NCBI RefSeq assembly: GCF_000147355.1
Contig: NC_014506.1
Coordinates: 434,001-498,000 of the forward strand
DNA: 64,000 nucleotides
DNA from: Sulfurimonas autotrophica DSM 16294
Lineage (GTDB): Bacteria > Campylobacterota > Campylobacteria > Campylobacterales > Sulfurimonadaceae
Reading direction: 5' to 3'
The notes beneath the pieces are model-generated. The model had not been told where the DNA came from, made no database searches, and saw only the letters and a list, made by a program, of their open reading frames with translations. Made by a program: the position numbers and the translations under genes. Below, piece after piece: positions 27,869 to 36,752 of this stretch. The number at the start of each line of letters is the position of its first letter. Within the stretch, counting starts at the first letter, position 1.

Positions 27869-29227
27869 ATGCATGTTCTTTTTGCAGCAAGTGAAATTTT
27901 CCCCTATGCAAAAACAGGCGGACTTGCCGATGTCTCCTACTCTTTGCCTCTTGCTTTAAAAGAGTATGTAAAAATTAGCAGAGTAATGCCTCTGTATGGA
28001 TTTATGGATGAAAATAAATATCTTTTTTATGATAATTTTACTATAAGTTTAGACGGAGGGGATTACTCTGTTGCAATTTTTATAAAAGAAGAAAAAAATA
28101 TTGTTACATACTTTGTAAAAGCGCCATATCTTAGTCAAACACAAAATCTTTACACAGATGAAAACGGAGATTATAAAAATAATGCACTGCGTTTTGGTAT
28201 ATTTTGTATGGCAATAATTGAACTTGCTTTACGACTAAATTGTAAACTTATTCATCTTAACGACTGGCATACGGCATTGGTGGCACTTTTTGTAAAAGAG
28301 CATCAGCTAAAAATAAAAACGGTTTTTACTATACATAATCTTGCTTATCAAGGTGTTTTTGAAAAATCGGCGCTCAAAACTCTGGGTATCTCTTATAAAT
28401 ATTTTACTATGGATGCTTTGGAATTTTACTCAAAAGTAAATTTGTTAAAGGCTGGGATTGCTTATAGTGATATGATTACTACGGTAAGTCCGACATATGC
28501 ACAGGAAATTTTAACTGAGGGGTTCGGATGCGGTTTAAACGGCTTTTTGCAAAAACATAAGGAAAAACTTGTCGGCATTATAAATGGGATTGATTACACT
28601 GTTTTTAAACCTTTACAAGATAAAGGAACAAAGAGTAAGGCAAAAGCTGATTTTTGCAAAAGGTATGGCTTTGAAAATCCTAAATTACCACTTTTTATAA
28701 TGGTAAGCCGTCTGGCCGAACAAAAAGGTATTGATTTGCTTATAAGCTCATTTGACGAACTGCAAAACAAAAAAATTAATCTCTTTATTTTGGGAGAGGG
28801 TGAAGCAAAATACTCTAAAGCGTTGAATAAATTTGCTAAAAAATATAGAAATTTTTCTTTTTTTCAAAGCTTTGATGAAGATTTATCGCATCAGGCATAT
28901 CTTGCCTCTGATTTTTTGCTGATGCCATCAAGGTTTGAGCCTTGCGGATTAAATCAGTTGATCGCTATGAACTGCGGCAGTGTAGCAGTTGTGCATGAAG
29001 TCGGCGGGTTAAAAGACTCTGTACATGAGCAAAAAGCTGTTTGTGGGCAGGGTATTAGCTATAAAGAACAAAATAAAAAAGAGTTTTTGTATGCTATAGA
29101 GAGAGCTATGAGCCTTTATAGAGTTAAGAAAAAAATGCAAGAGATTATAGATTTTAATCTTACATGTGATTTTTCTTTTGATAAAAGTGCCAAAAAATAC
29201 TTCAAAATTTATAAGAGTCTGCTATGA
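27869..29227 (+). CDS. glgA: Glycogen/starch synthase, first copy
   Basis: A 452-residue GT5 glycosyltransferase that adds glucose from a sugar nucleotide to alpha-1,4-glucan. It has the KTGGLADV substrate loop at residues 15-22, FTIHNLAYQGVF, MVSRLAEQKGIDLL and FEPCGLNQLIAMNCGS. The second block differs from classical GlgA (HEVGGLKDSV instead of RxTGGLxDTV). I chose ATG 27869, eight bases after GAGAGG; an in-frame GTG at 27860 would overlap galT. It overlaps the next gene by four bases (ATGA). Clearly diverged from the second glycogen synthase in the same operon, so not a recent duplicate. Confidence 0.9.
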   Translation: MHVLFAASEIFPYAKTGGLADVSYSLPLALKEYVKISRVMPLYGFMDENKYLFYDNFTISLDGGDYSVAIFIKEEKNIVTYFVKAPYLSQTQNLYTDENGDYKNNALRFGIFCMAIIELALRLNCKLIHLNDWHTALVALFVKEHQLKIKTVFTIHNLAYQGVFEKSALKTLGISYKYFTMDALEFYSKVNLLKAGIAYSDMITTVSPTYAQEILTEGFGCGLNGFLQKHKEKLVGIINGIDYTVFKPLQDKGTKSKAKADFCKRYGFENPKLPLFIMVSRLAEQKGIDLLISSFDELQNKKINLFILGEGEAKYSKALNKFAKKYRNFSFFQSFDEDLSHQAYLASDFLLMPSRFEPCGLNQLIAMNCGSVAVVHEVGGLKDSVHEQKAVCGQGISYKEQNKKEFLYAIERAMSLYRVKKKMQEIIDFNLTCDFSFDKSAKKYFKIYKSLL

Positions 29228-30066
29228 AATTGGGAATTGATATAGGAGGAACATATCTTCGTTATGAACTCAGAGAAAATGATAAAACAATAAAAAAATC
29301 ATCTCTAAAAAGCGCACAAACAGGACTTTGTAGTTTTTTAGAGATGATTTTACATGAAGAAAAAAAGATTTCAAGCATTTTTATAGCATATGCCGGGCAG
29401 GTAAATGAGGGTGTTATTCTCTCTGCGCCAAATATAACCATAGATAAACATGAAATAAAAGCCTATATAGAAGCTAAATATAATGTAAAACTTTTTATAG
29501 AGAATGATTTAAACTGTGCAGTTTTAGCAGAAGCAAAAAGCTGTAAAACAGAAAATATTTGTGCAGTATACGCAGGAACAGGCCTGGGGCTTGGCGTTGT
29601 CAGTTCTTCTGTGCTTATAAAAGGCAGTGATAACATTGCAACAGAATTAGGGCATATTCCTTATAAAGACACCCCCTTTACATGTAACTGTGGCAAACAC
29701 AACTGCATAGAACTTTTTTGCTCAGGAAGCGGACTTTTACGATGGAAGGAGTACTATAAACTCAAACCGGAGCTGAGTTTAGAACAATTACATCAAAGTA
29801 AGAAAGATGAAGCACAAAAGATTTATAATGAGTTTATTGAAGCTCTTTTGTATGCGGTGGGTACAACCATAACGCTTTTTAACCCGAAAGTTTTGGTGAT
29901 TGGAGGCGGATTGATTATGCATAACAGATATTTACATGGAATTATTCAAGAAAGAATAAAAGCGTATGCTCTGCCTCTTGCTTTGAAAAATATAAAAATT
30001 ACCATTTCAACATTAGAAGATGCCTCTTTGGAGGGTGCATTTTTATTAAAGGATTTGTATGAGTGA
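29224..30066 (+). CDS. ROK-family sugar kinase (probable glucokinase)
   Basis: A 280-residue ROK protein with the ATP loop GIDIGGTYLRYE at the N-terminus, FIENDLNCAVLAEA with the catalytic Asp, AGTGLGLGVV, ELGHIPY and a zinc knuckle CNCGKHNCIELFCSG near residue 156. No helix-turn-helix is present, so it is a kinase, not a repressor. Placed between two glycogen synthases, it most likely phosphorylates free glucose released from glucan by the GH57 enzymes. It overlaps both neighbours (four and eight bases), showing translational coupling. Confidence 0.85.
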   Translation: MKLGIDIGGTYLRYELRENDKTIKKSSLKSAQTGLCSFLEMILHEEKKISSIFIAYAGQVNEGVILSAPNITIDKHEIKAYIEAKYNVKLFIENDLNCAVLAEAKSCKTENICAVYAGTGLGLGVVSSSVLIKGSDNIATELGHIPYKDTPFTCNCGKHNCIELFCSGSGLLRWKEYYKLKPELSLEQLHQSKKDEAQKIYNEFIEALLYAVGTTITLFNPKVLVIGGGLIMHNRYLHGIIQERIKAYALPLALKNIKITISTLEDASLEGAFLLKDLYE

Positions 30067-31537
30067 AAAATTAAATATACTTTTTGCGGCTGCAGAGGTT
30101 GTTCCTTTTGCAAAAACAGGTGGACTGGCTGATGTAGCAGGTGCTCTGCCGAAAGCTTTACAAAAGCTGGGTCATAACATTATAGTTGTAATGCCGAGAT
30201 ATTACAGTATCGACAAATCGAAACTGCAAAAACTTCCTGCACCTTTAGGTGTTCCTATGGGTATTATGGGGGAATTTTGGGCTGCTGTTTATAAAACAAC
30301 TTTGCCGCAAAGCGAGGTAGAGATCTATTTTATAGACTATGAACACTATTTTGGGAGAAGTGGATTATACGAAGATGATAATGGCGGCTACCATGATAAT
30401 GACAACCGCTTTGTGTTTTTTTCAAAAGCAGCTTTGCAGCTTTGTAAGATGCTGCAGTTTACACCGGATATTATTCACGCAAATGACTGGCATACGGCTG
30501 CTATGCCAATTCTTGCAAAAACACGGTTTGTGCATGATTTCGGCTTTGCAGCTTCAGTCTTAACGATTCACAATTTGCAGCATCAGGGACATTTTTATAA
30601 AGGTGTAATGGATGTTATGGAAGTTGGATGGGAATATTTTAATCCGCACTCTTTAGAGAGTTTGGACGGCGTCAATATTTTAAAAGGAGGTATTGCCGAA
30701 GCAGATGCAATTACAACTGTATCAAAAAAATATGCGCAGGAGATTCAAACACCTGAGTTTGGTTTTGGACTTGACGGGCACATAAGAGCGCACAACTATA
30801 AACTCTTCGGCATATTAAACGGCGTGGATTATGCTGAGTGGAATCCCTCAATTGATACATTCTTAGCACAAAATTATGATGTTGGAAATATACAGGGAAA
30901 GCTTACATGTAAGCGGAATTTACAGAAATATTTTAACCTTTCAGTACGCGATGATGTGCCTCTTATAGGCTTTGTAGGGCGTTTTGTAGAACAAAAAGGG
31001 ATAGAGCTTATCGCAAGAGTAATAAATGGACTTTTGAATCATGATATACAGGTAGTGATGCTTGGTACCGGTGAGAGTTGGGCAGAAGAATTTTTTTCTG
31101 AAGTGGCTTATTTTAGAGATAATTTTGCGCTGCATGTAGGCTATTCAAATGAGTTGGCGCATAAAATAGAAGCAGGATGTGATATGTTTTTAATGCCTTC
31201 ACTTTTTGAGCCCTGCGGACTTAACCAAATCTACAGTCTGCGATACGGTACACTGCCGATAGTACGTGCAACGGGAGGGCTTGATGATACAATCGTGAAT
31301 TTTGATGAGGAACATCATATAGGCAACGGTTTTAAATTTTATGATGCCACACAGGAAGCACTTTATAACACTGTTTTATGGGCAGTAGATGTGTACAACA
31401 ATAACAAGGAAGCATTTGAGAGAATGCAGAAATTTGCAATGCAGGAGCACTTTAGCTGGGAAGATTCGGCAAAAGAGTATGAAAAAGTGTATGATTTTGC
31501 ATTAGAGCACAAACGAGGAGAAAATTATGGAATATGA
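30059..31537 (+). CDS. glgA: Glycogen synthase, second copy (classical GlgA)
   Basis: A 492-residue GT5 enzyme close to the classical bacterial GlgA length (about 477). It has KTGGLADVAGALPKAL at residues 18-33, HANDWHTAAMP, LTIHNLQHQGHF, FVGRFVEQKGIELI and FEPCGLNQIYSLRYGTLPIV followed by RATGGLDDTI. All core motifs are intact, so this copy looks like the main glycogen synthase, using ADP-glucose by family precedent. glgC is not in the window. It overlaps the kinase gene by eight bases and the branching enzyme by eleven. Confidence 0.95.
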   Translation: MSEKLNILFAAAEVVPFAKTGGLADVAGALPKALQKLGHNIIVVMPRYYSIDKSKLQKLPAPLGVPMGIMGEFWAAVYKTTLPQSEVEIYFIDYEHYFGRSGLYEDDNGGYHDNDNRFVFFSKAALQLCKMLQFTPDIIHANDWHTAAMPILAKTRFVHDFGFAASVLTIHNLQHQGHFYKGVMDVMEVGWEYFNPHSLESLDGVNILKGGIAEADAITTVSKKYAQEIQTPEFGFGLDGHIRAHNYKLFGILNGVDYAEWNPSIDTFLAQNYDVGNIQGKLTCKRNLQKYFNLSVRDDVPLIGFVGRFVEQKGIELIARVINGLLNHDIQVVMLGTGESWAEEFFSEVAYFRDNFALHVGYSNELAHKIEAGCDMFLMPSLFEPCGLNQIYSLRYGTLPIVRATGGLDDTIVNFDEEHHIGNGFKFYDATQEALYNTVLWAVDVYNNNKEAFERMQKFAMQEHFSWEDSAKEYEKVYDFALEHKRGENYGI

Positions 31538-33446
31538 AGTTTTTCACGATGTATCACTTTTTAGTGAATTTGATATTTACCTCTTTAAAGAGGGAACACA
31601 TTTTCAGCTTTACAAACATTTCGGCTCGCATAAAATGCAGCGTGAAGGTGTTGAAGGTGTCTATTTTGCTGTGTGGGCGCCCAATGCAAAAAGTGTTTGC
31701 GTGCAGGGAGATTTTAATCACTACAACAGATACGCTCATTTTTTAAAAAGAAGAGAAGACGGCTCCGGCATTTGGGAAGGGTTTATATCTAATATTGAAG
31801 AAGAAATTACTTATAAATATTTTGTAGATTCCGATAATGAACATGCAAATAAAGACAAATCCGACCCTTTTGCTTTTTATGCGGAGGTGGCACCGAGTTC
31901 CGCATCAAAAATTTATGATTTGAGCGGTTATGAATGGAGTGATGCAAAATGGATGAAAAACAGAGCGAAAAACAATTCTCATAAAGCACCGATTTCAATA
32001 TATGAAGTGCATTTAGGTTCATGGAAACGTAAGGTAGAAGAAGACAACCGTTTTTTAACTTATGGTGAATCTGCAAAAGAATTAGCCCTTTACCTTAATG
32101 AAATGAACTATACACATGTAGAAATCATGCCTGTCATGGAGCATCCGTTTGAAGGTTCCTGGGGCTATCAGACAACCGGATATTTTGCTCCGACATCACG
32201 CTATGGTTCACCACATGAATTTATGGAGTTTGTTGATGTTATGCACGAGCATAATATCGGTGTTATTTTAGACTGGGTGCCTTCACACTTTGTTAATGAC
32301 GGGCACGGGCTTATGAATTTTGACGGAACCTGCTTGTATGAACATGCCGACCCACGCAAGGGTTATCATCCTGAGTGGAAGAGTGCCATATTTAATTATG
32401 ACAGAAATGAAGTGCGCGCTTTTCTTATCAGCTCTGCAATGTTTTGGCTTGATTTGTATCATGCTGACGGCATACGAGTTGACGGTGTGGCATCTATGCT
32501 TTATCTTGATTATGCCAGAGAAGAGGGAGAATGGATACCAAATGAAGACGGCTCGAATATCAATAGGGGTGCCGTGAAGTTTTTGCAGGATTTAAATACA
32601 ACCGTGTATGAAAATTTTCCCGATATTATTATGGCAGCCGAGGAATCGACAAATTACTCAATGGTGACAGGGTTGGTGGACAAAGGCGGACTCGGATTCG
32701 GTTATAAATGGAATATGGGCTGGATGCATGATATTTTAAAATATATGAAAGTAAATCCGCTCTTTCGACAGCATCATCATAAAGATTTAACATTCAGTTT
32801 TGTATATATGTTTAATGAAAGTTATATACTGCCTCTTAGTCATGATGAGGTTGTGCATATGAAAGGCTCTTTGGTAAACAAAATGCCGGGTGATAATTAC
32901 AAAAAATTTGCTAATTTAAGAGCGCTTTATGCACTTATGACGGCACATCCCGGAAAAAAACTGCTTTTTATGGGCGGGGAATTTGCACAGTTTAATGAAT
33001 GGCATTATGAGCAGAGTCTAGACTGGCATCTGTTGGATTATTTTGAACATCAAGGGGTGCAAAACTGTGTGAGAACATTAAACAGGCTCTATAAAGATGA
33101 GGCTTCTTTACATAGAAATGATGTAATCAATGAGGGATTTTCATGGATAGAAGAAAATGATTATAGAGCCAATGTGATAGCTTTTATCAGAAAAGGGGCA
33201 AGAAATCAAAAGCCTGTTCTCATTATATGTAATTTTGCAGATAAAGAGCATAAAAATTATCCTCTAGGTGTACCGGCAAAGGGTGTTTACAGCGAAATAT
33301 TTAATTCTGATTATATTGATTTTGGAGGTTCAAGTGCAGAACTTCACATTGTGAAATCAATTGCAAAAGAGCAGCATGGACGAAAAAACAGTGTAGAAAT
33401 CACATTGCCGCCGCTCAGTGTTATTTATTTGAAAAAAACAAAGTAA
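31527..33446 (+). CDS. glgB: 1,4-alpha-glucan branching enzyme
   Basis: A GH13 branching enzyme of 639 residues that makes alpha-1,6 branches in glycogen. It has an N-terminal CBM48 (VYFAVWAPNAKSVCVQGDFN), ILDWVPSHF, the nucleophile Asp in DGIRVDGVASMLYLDY, the acid Glu in MAAEESTN and LSHDEVVH. It is the short form without the extra N1 domain of E. coli GlgB. The start is inside the end of glgA with AGGAGAAAATT as ribosome site. Pgi follows 12 bases later. Confidence 0.96.
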   Translation: MEYEVFHDVSLFSEFDIYLFKEGTHFQLYKHFGSHKMQREGVEGVYFAVWAPNAKSVCVQGDFNHYNRYAHFLKRREDGSGIWEGFISNIEEEITYKYFVDSDNEHANKDKSDPFAFYAEVAPSSASKIYDLSGYEWSDAKWMKNRAKNNSHKAPISIYEVHLGSWKRKVEEDNRFLTYGESAKELALYLNEMNYTHVEIMPVMEHPFEGSWGYQTTGYFAPTSRYGSPHEFMEFVDVMHEHNIGVILDWVPSHFVNDGHGLMNFDGTCLYEHADPRKGYHPEWKSAIFNYDRNEVRAFLISSAMFWLDLYHADGIRVDGVASMLYLDYAREEGEWIPNEDGSNINRGAVKFLQDLNTTVYENFPDIIMAAEESTNYSMVTGLVDKGGLGFGYKWNMGWMHDILKYMKVNPLFRQHHHKDLTFSFVYMFNESYILPLSHDEVVHMKGSLVNKMPGDNYKKFANLRALYALMTAHPGKKLLFMGGEFAQFNEWHYEQSLDWHLLDYFEHQGVQNCVRTLNRLYKDEASLHRNDVINEGFSWIEENDYRANVIAFIRKGARNQKPVLIICNFADKEHKNYPLGVPAKGVYSEIFNSDYIDFGGSSAELHIVKSIAKEQHGRKNSVEITLPPLSVIYLKKTK

Positions 33447-33458
33447 GGAAGGTTTTTA

Positions 33459-34721
33459 ATGATTGAATTTGATAATGATTTTACATGGGAAAGTGATAAA
33501 AGTATAGATGAAATGATGCAGGAAGCTTATCAAAAGATTCTACTTGAAAAAGAAAACGGTGTTTCTGGGTATTTTACACTTGGAGAGGATTCTTTGGAGA
33601 TTATGGAAGATGCACTTGCTTATGCTGCATCAAATGAGTTTATAAAAAAGAGTGATACGATAGTAATCATAGGTATCGGCGGTTCATCGCTTGGAACAAA
33701 AGCCATTGATTCTATTTTTAAACATCAAAACACAGATGTAAAAAAGATGCTCTTTTTGGAAAATCCTGATGAGATTGATTTGTCTGAAAAATTAGCTTCT
33801 ATTGAAAAAGAAAAAACACTTTTTATAATTGTCTCAAAATCAGGTTCTACGATTGAGACCATATCTATATTTAAAGAGATTATAGAGAGATTTTCACTTG
33901 ATTTTGCAGACGGTGATAAGAGTCGGGTTACTACAATAACAGATGAAGACTCCGTTTTGCATAAGTTTTCTAAGTATTACGGTATTGAATCTTTTCTTAT
34001 TCCTTCAAATGTCGGAGGACGTTTTTCTGTTTTGAGTGCTGTGGGTGTCGTACCGCTTGCAATAGCCGGATACGATATGAAAAGTATTCTTGAGGGTGCA
34101 TCCATTATGGCTGAGCGTTTTTTTACAAAAAAAGAGAATCATATACTAAAAAAAGCAGTTTTTTTAACAAAACATAAAAAAGAGACACCGATGAATGTAG
34201 TTTTTTCTTATGCAAACTGTTTGGAAGATTTTACTAAATGGTATGTGCAGTTGTGGGGTGAATCTTTAGGAAAAATAGACAAGCAGGGAAATCATACGGG
34301 ACTTACGCCTATCGGACATATCGGTTCGGTTGATCAACACTCTTTTTTACAGCTTATTATGCAGGGTCCAAGAGATAAAACAGTGACGTTTATAAAAGTT
34401 GATAATTTTGAAAAAGATATAAAAGTACCCGATATCACGCTGAAATTCATAGAAAAAACGGATTATATCAACGGTTACAGTTTTAACGAGCTTATAGACG
34501 GAGAGTGTGAAGCTACAAAAGAGAGCATAGTAAAAGAGGGCATTAATGTTGATGCAGTTACGCTGGATGTTTTAAATGAAAAAAATATCGGAAAACTCAT
34601 TATGTATTATGAACTTCTTACTTCTCTGTGCGGGATTATGCTCGGTGTCAATACATATGATCAGCCCGGCGTTGAAATTGGAAAGCAGATTTTACTCAAA
34701 AAGTTTACAAAGAGCAGCTAA
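33459..34721 (+). CDS. pgi: Glucose-6-phosphate isomerase
   Basis: Interconverts glucose 6-phosphate and fructose 6-phosphate. At 420 residues it is of the shorter epsilonproteobacterial type. Motifs seen: IIGIGGSSLGTKAI, VSKSGSTIETIS, NVGGRFSVLSAVG, WGESLGKIDKQGNHTGLTPIG with the catalytic Glu, SVDQHSFLQL with the His, and QPGVEIGKQ near the C-terminus with the Lys. It ends the alpha-glucan operon and links it to the aldolase/GAPDH genes upstream. It is convergent with the permease gene six bases away. Confidence 0.95.
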   Translation: MIEFDNDFTWESDKSIDEMMQEAYQKILLEKENGVSGYFTLGEDSLEIMEDALAYAASNEFIKKSDTIVIIGIGGSSLGTKAIDSIFKHQNTDVKKMLFLENPDEIDLSEKLASIEKEKTLFIIVSKSGSTIETISIFKEIIERFSLDFADGDKSRVTTITDEDSVLHKFSKYYGIESFLIPSNVGGRFSVLSAVGVVPLAIAGYDMKSILEGASIMAERFFTKKENHILKKAVFLTKHKKETPMNVVFSYANCLEDFTKWYVQLWGESLGKIDKQGNHTGLTPIGHIGSVDQHSFLQLIMQGPRDKTVTFIKVDNFEKDIKVPDITLKFIEKTDYINGYSFNELIDGECEATKESIVKEGINVDAVTLDVLNEKNIGKLIMYYELLTSLCGIMLGVNTYDQPGVEIGKQILLKKFTKSS

Positions 34722-34727
34722 TTGGTA

Positions 34728-35228
34728 TTATTTCAGTCTGTTTGTAATGACTCCTTGAACAAATGCACCCAGAACAACGTAAAAACTCAGTACAATCGTA
34801 AAACTTATGCCGAAATAACTTATCATAAGCGGCAGCCATGGGAGTTTGATTGAACGTGCATATAAAAAGGCGACAAGCAGCCCGTCAAGTGCTCCTTTTT
34901 TGCGTAACTCTTGCAGCATCGGGTACCAGATGTAGCCCGGTCCATGACTTAAAATGCCGCCAAAAAGAGCGATAAACCAGCCTTTGACTCCGCTCTCTTT
35001 GCCTAAATGTTTTGCAATGCTTTTTTCATCTATGAAGGTATTGAGCAGTGCCATCAAAAAGAAAACAATGAGTAAAATCGGGGCTATCATCTTTAAAACA
35101 TTTAAACTTGCCTTAAGGGATGCAAAAATTTTATCGGGATTATAAAAATAGAGAACAACATAGAGGAGTATTACAACTATAAGCATAATAATGCCGCTTC
35201 TGTTTTTTGGCTGTTTTTTCTTACTCAC
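34728..35228 (-). CDS. Permease half-protein, DUF318/YraQ-like (C-terminal type)
   Basis: A 166-residue membrane protein with about five helices. FFLMALLNTFIDEKSIAKHLGKES and GGILSHGPGYIWYPMLQEL resemble one half of DUF318/YraQ (ArsP-like) permeases. I place the start at GTG 35228, which overlaps the upstream stop as GTGA; an in-frame ATG at 35273 would overlap the upstream gene by 49 bases. With the neighbouring 149-residue gene it would form a two-chain permease. Substrate unknown; ArsP relatives export organoarsenicals. Confidence 0.65.
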   Translation of the reverse strand: MSKKKQPKNRSGIIMLIVVILLYVVLYFYNPDKIFASLKASLNVLKMIAPILLIVFFLMALLNTFIDEKSIAKHLGKESGVKGWFIALFGGILSHGPGYIWYPMLQELRKKGALDGLLVAFLYARSIKLPWLPLMISYFGISFTIVLSFYVVLGAFVQGVITNRLK

Positions 35229-35674
35229 GCGAAAAATCCATGGAATAAATTTAAGGTATAAACGGTTACCCATGAAATTATAAGTGCAAAAATAATGCTT
35301 AAAATATTGCGAATTATCGCAAACCTCATACCAAATATGGAAAATTCCAAAGGAAGCTGTATAACACCTAGAGTTACAAAAGAGAGTATAAATGCCGTTA
35401 CCGCATAAAAAGAGACACCCTCTTTGAGCAGTTCTCCTCCAATAATGTAACTCAAAAACGGCTGCCCGACTGAGACGGCACCGGCTACCGTTCCAATAAC
35501 TGTGTCATGTATCACATGTGCATTAAAAAGGGAGTGAATTATTTGCGGTGTGATATATGTTTCAAAGAGCCCGACAAGACCTATGACGGCTAAAAGCATA
35601 GGTGTTATCATCCACAGGTTTTTTAAAGTATTTATACTGGCTGTTTTTATTTTTTGCATTATCGCTGACTTCAT
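35225..35674 (-). CDS. Permease half-protein, DUF318/YraQ-like (N-terminal type)
   Basis: A 149-residue membrane protein with four or five helices and the motif VGQPFLSYIIGGELLKEGV typical of DUF318/YraQ permeases. It is cotranscribed and translationally coupled with the other half by a GTGA overlap. A TATAAT box (35681-35686, minus strand) stands only six bases before the ATG at 35674, so translation is either leaderless or begins at the ATG at 35659. Divergent from pdhA. Confidence 0.65.
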   Translation of the reverse strand: MKSAIMQKIKTASINTLKNLWMITPMLLAVIGLVGLFETYITPQIIHSLFNAHVIHDTVIGTVAGAVSVGQPFLSYIIGGELLKEGVSFYAVTAFILSFVTLGVIQLPLEFSIFGMRFAIIRNILSIIFALIISWVTVYTLNLFHGFFA

Positions 35675-35737
35675 ATTTTGATTATAGGGTATAAAATATT
35701 AATAAACAACAAAAATAGCTTTTTTTAGATTGTTTTT

Positions 35738-35766
35738 TTGCATATTTACTTGAAAAGGTATACAAT
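35738..35766 (+). promoter_or_regulatory. Promoter of the pyruvate dehydrogenase operon
   Basis: TTGCAT and TACAAT are separated by 17 bases, an unusually clear sigma-70 arrangement for this genome, and the -10 ends 28 bases before the pdhA ATG. A T-rich stretch lies just upstream. Confidence 0.55.
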
Positions 35767-35794
35767 AAATAAAAGCGATATAAAGGCAAAAAAG

Positions 35795-36751
35795 ATGAAT
35801 AAATTAGTTGCTGAAGATATGTACTATTTAATGATTCTGGGGCGTGCATTTGAGTATGGGGCAAAAGAGAACTATATGAAAGGAAATGTATCAGGATTTT
35901 TACATTTGGATATTGGACAGGAGGCTTTTAGTGTCGCTGCCATAAAAGCTTTTGAAAAAGGCGATATATTTTCAGGCTACCGCGAACATATTATGGCAAT
36001 AACACGTGGGATAGAACCAAAAGCAATAATGGCTGAACTTTTTGGAAAAAGTACCGGCGTGAGCGGTGGAAAAGGCGGTTCTATGCATCTTTTTGAGCCT
36101 TCAAGATTTTTTTACGGCGGTGATGCTATAGTCGGCGGGCAACTCCCAAATGCAGTCGGCTGTGCCTACGCAAGAGATTTGCAGGGCAGTGAGGAGGGTG
36201 TGATGGTAATTTTCGGCGACGGAGCAACAAACGGCGGTGCATTTTTTGAATCATTAAATATAGCTGCTGCACATAAACTTCCGCTTCTTTTTGTATGTGA
36301 AAATAACCAATATGCAATAGCTACTAAAATAACGAGAGTTGCACCTTTTAAAGAACAGGCAAAAAAAGCCGAACCTTATATGCTGACATATTCTGTGGAT
36401 GGTATGGATGCAGAGGCTGTATATGAGTGTGTGAAAAAAGCTAAAAAGCAGATTGAAGAGGGGCATGGACCAATTTTTATAGAGGCTTTTACCTGCAGAT
36501 ACGAGGGACATTCAGTGAGTGATTCTAATGCTTACCGTTCAGCGCAGGAAATGAAACACTGCAAGGCAAAAGATCCGATAGAATATTTTAAAAATGAGCT
36601 TAAAGAAAAATGGCTGTGCACAGATAAAGAGCTAGAAGAGATAGAGGCAAAAGTACAAAAAACAATTCAAGAAGCAGTAGAGTATGCTGAGAATTCTCCC
36701 CAACCGGAGTTGAGAGTACTATATGAAAATGTTTTTGATGAGGAAGCTTAA
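35795..36751 (+). CDS. pdhA: Pyruvate dehydrogenase E1 alpha subunit
   Basis: A 318-residue thiamine diphosphate-dependent E1 alpha subunit, which decarboxylates pyruvate together with PdhB. Seen: HLDIGQEAFSVAA, FSGYREHIMAI, GVSGGKGGSMHLF, the ThDP motif FGDGATNGGAFFESLN to FVCENNQYA, and EAFTCRYEGHSVSDSNAYR. I place the start at ATG 35795 (MNKLVAEDMYYLM) after AAAGGC; an in-frame TTG at 35738 coincides with the -35 box and cannot be the start. First gene of pdhABC-lpd-lipA-gpmA. Many Campylobacterota use pyruvate:ferredoxin oxidoreductase, so a PDH here is of interest. Confidence 0.93.
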   Translation: MNKLVAEDMYYLMILGRAFEYGAKENYMKGNVSGFLHLDIGQEAFSVAAIKAFEKGDIFSGYREHIMAITRGIEPKAIMAELFGKSTGVSGGKGGSMHLFEPSRFFYGGDAIVGGQLPNAVGCAYARDLQGSEEGVMVIFGDGATNGGAFFESLNIAAAHKLPLLFVCENNQYAIATKITRVAPFKEQAKKAEPYMLTYSVDGMDAEAVYECVKKAKKQIEEGHGPIFIEAFTCRYEGHSVSDSNAYRSAQEMKHCKAKDPIEYFKNELKEKWLCTDKELEEIEAKVQKTIQEAVEYAENSPQPELRVLYENVFDEEA

Positions 36752-36752
36752 T

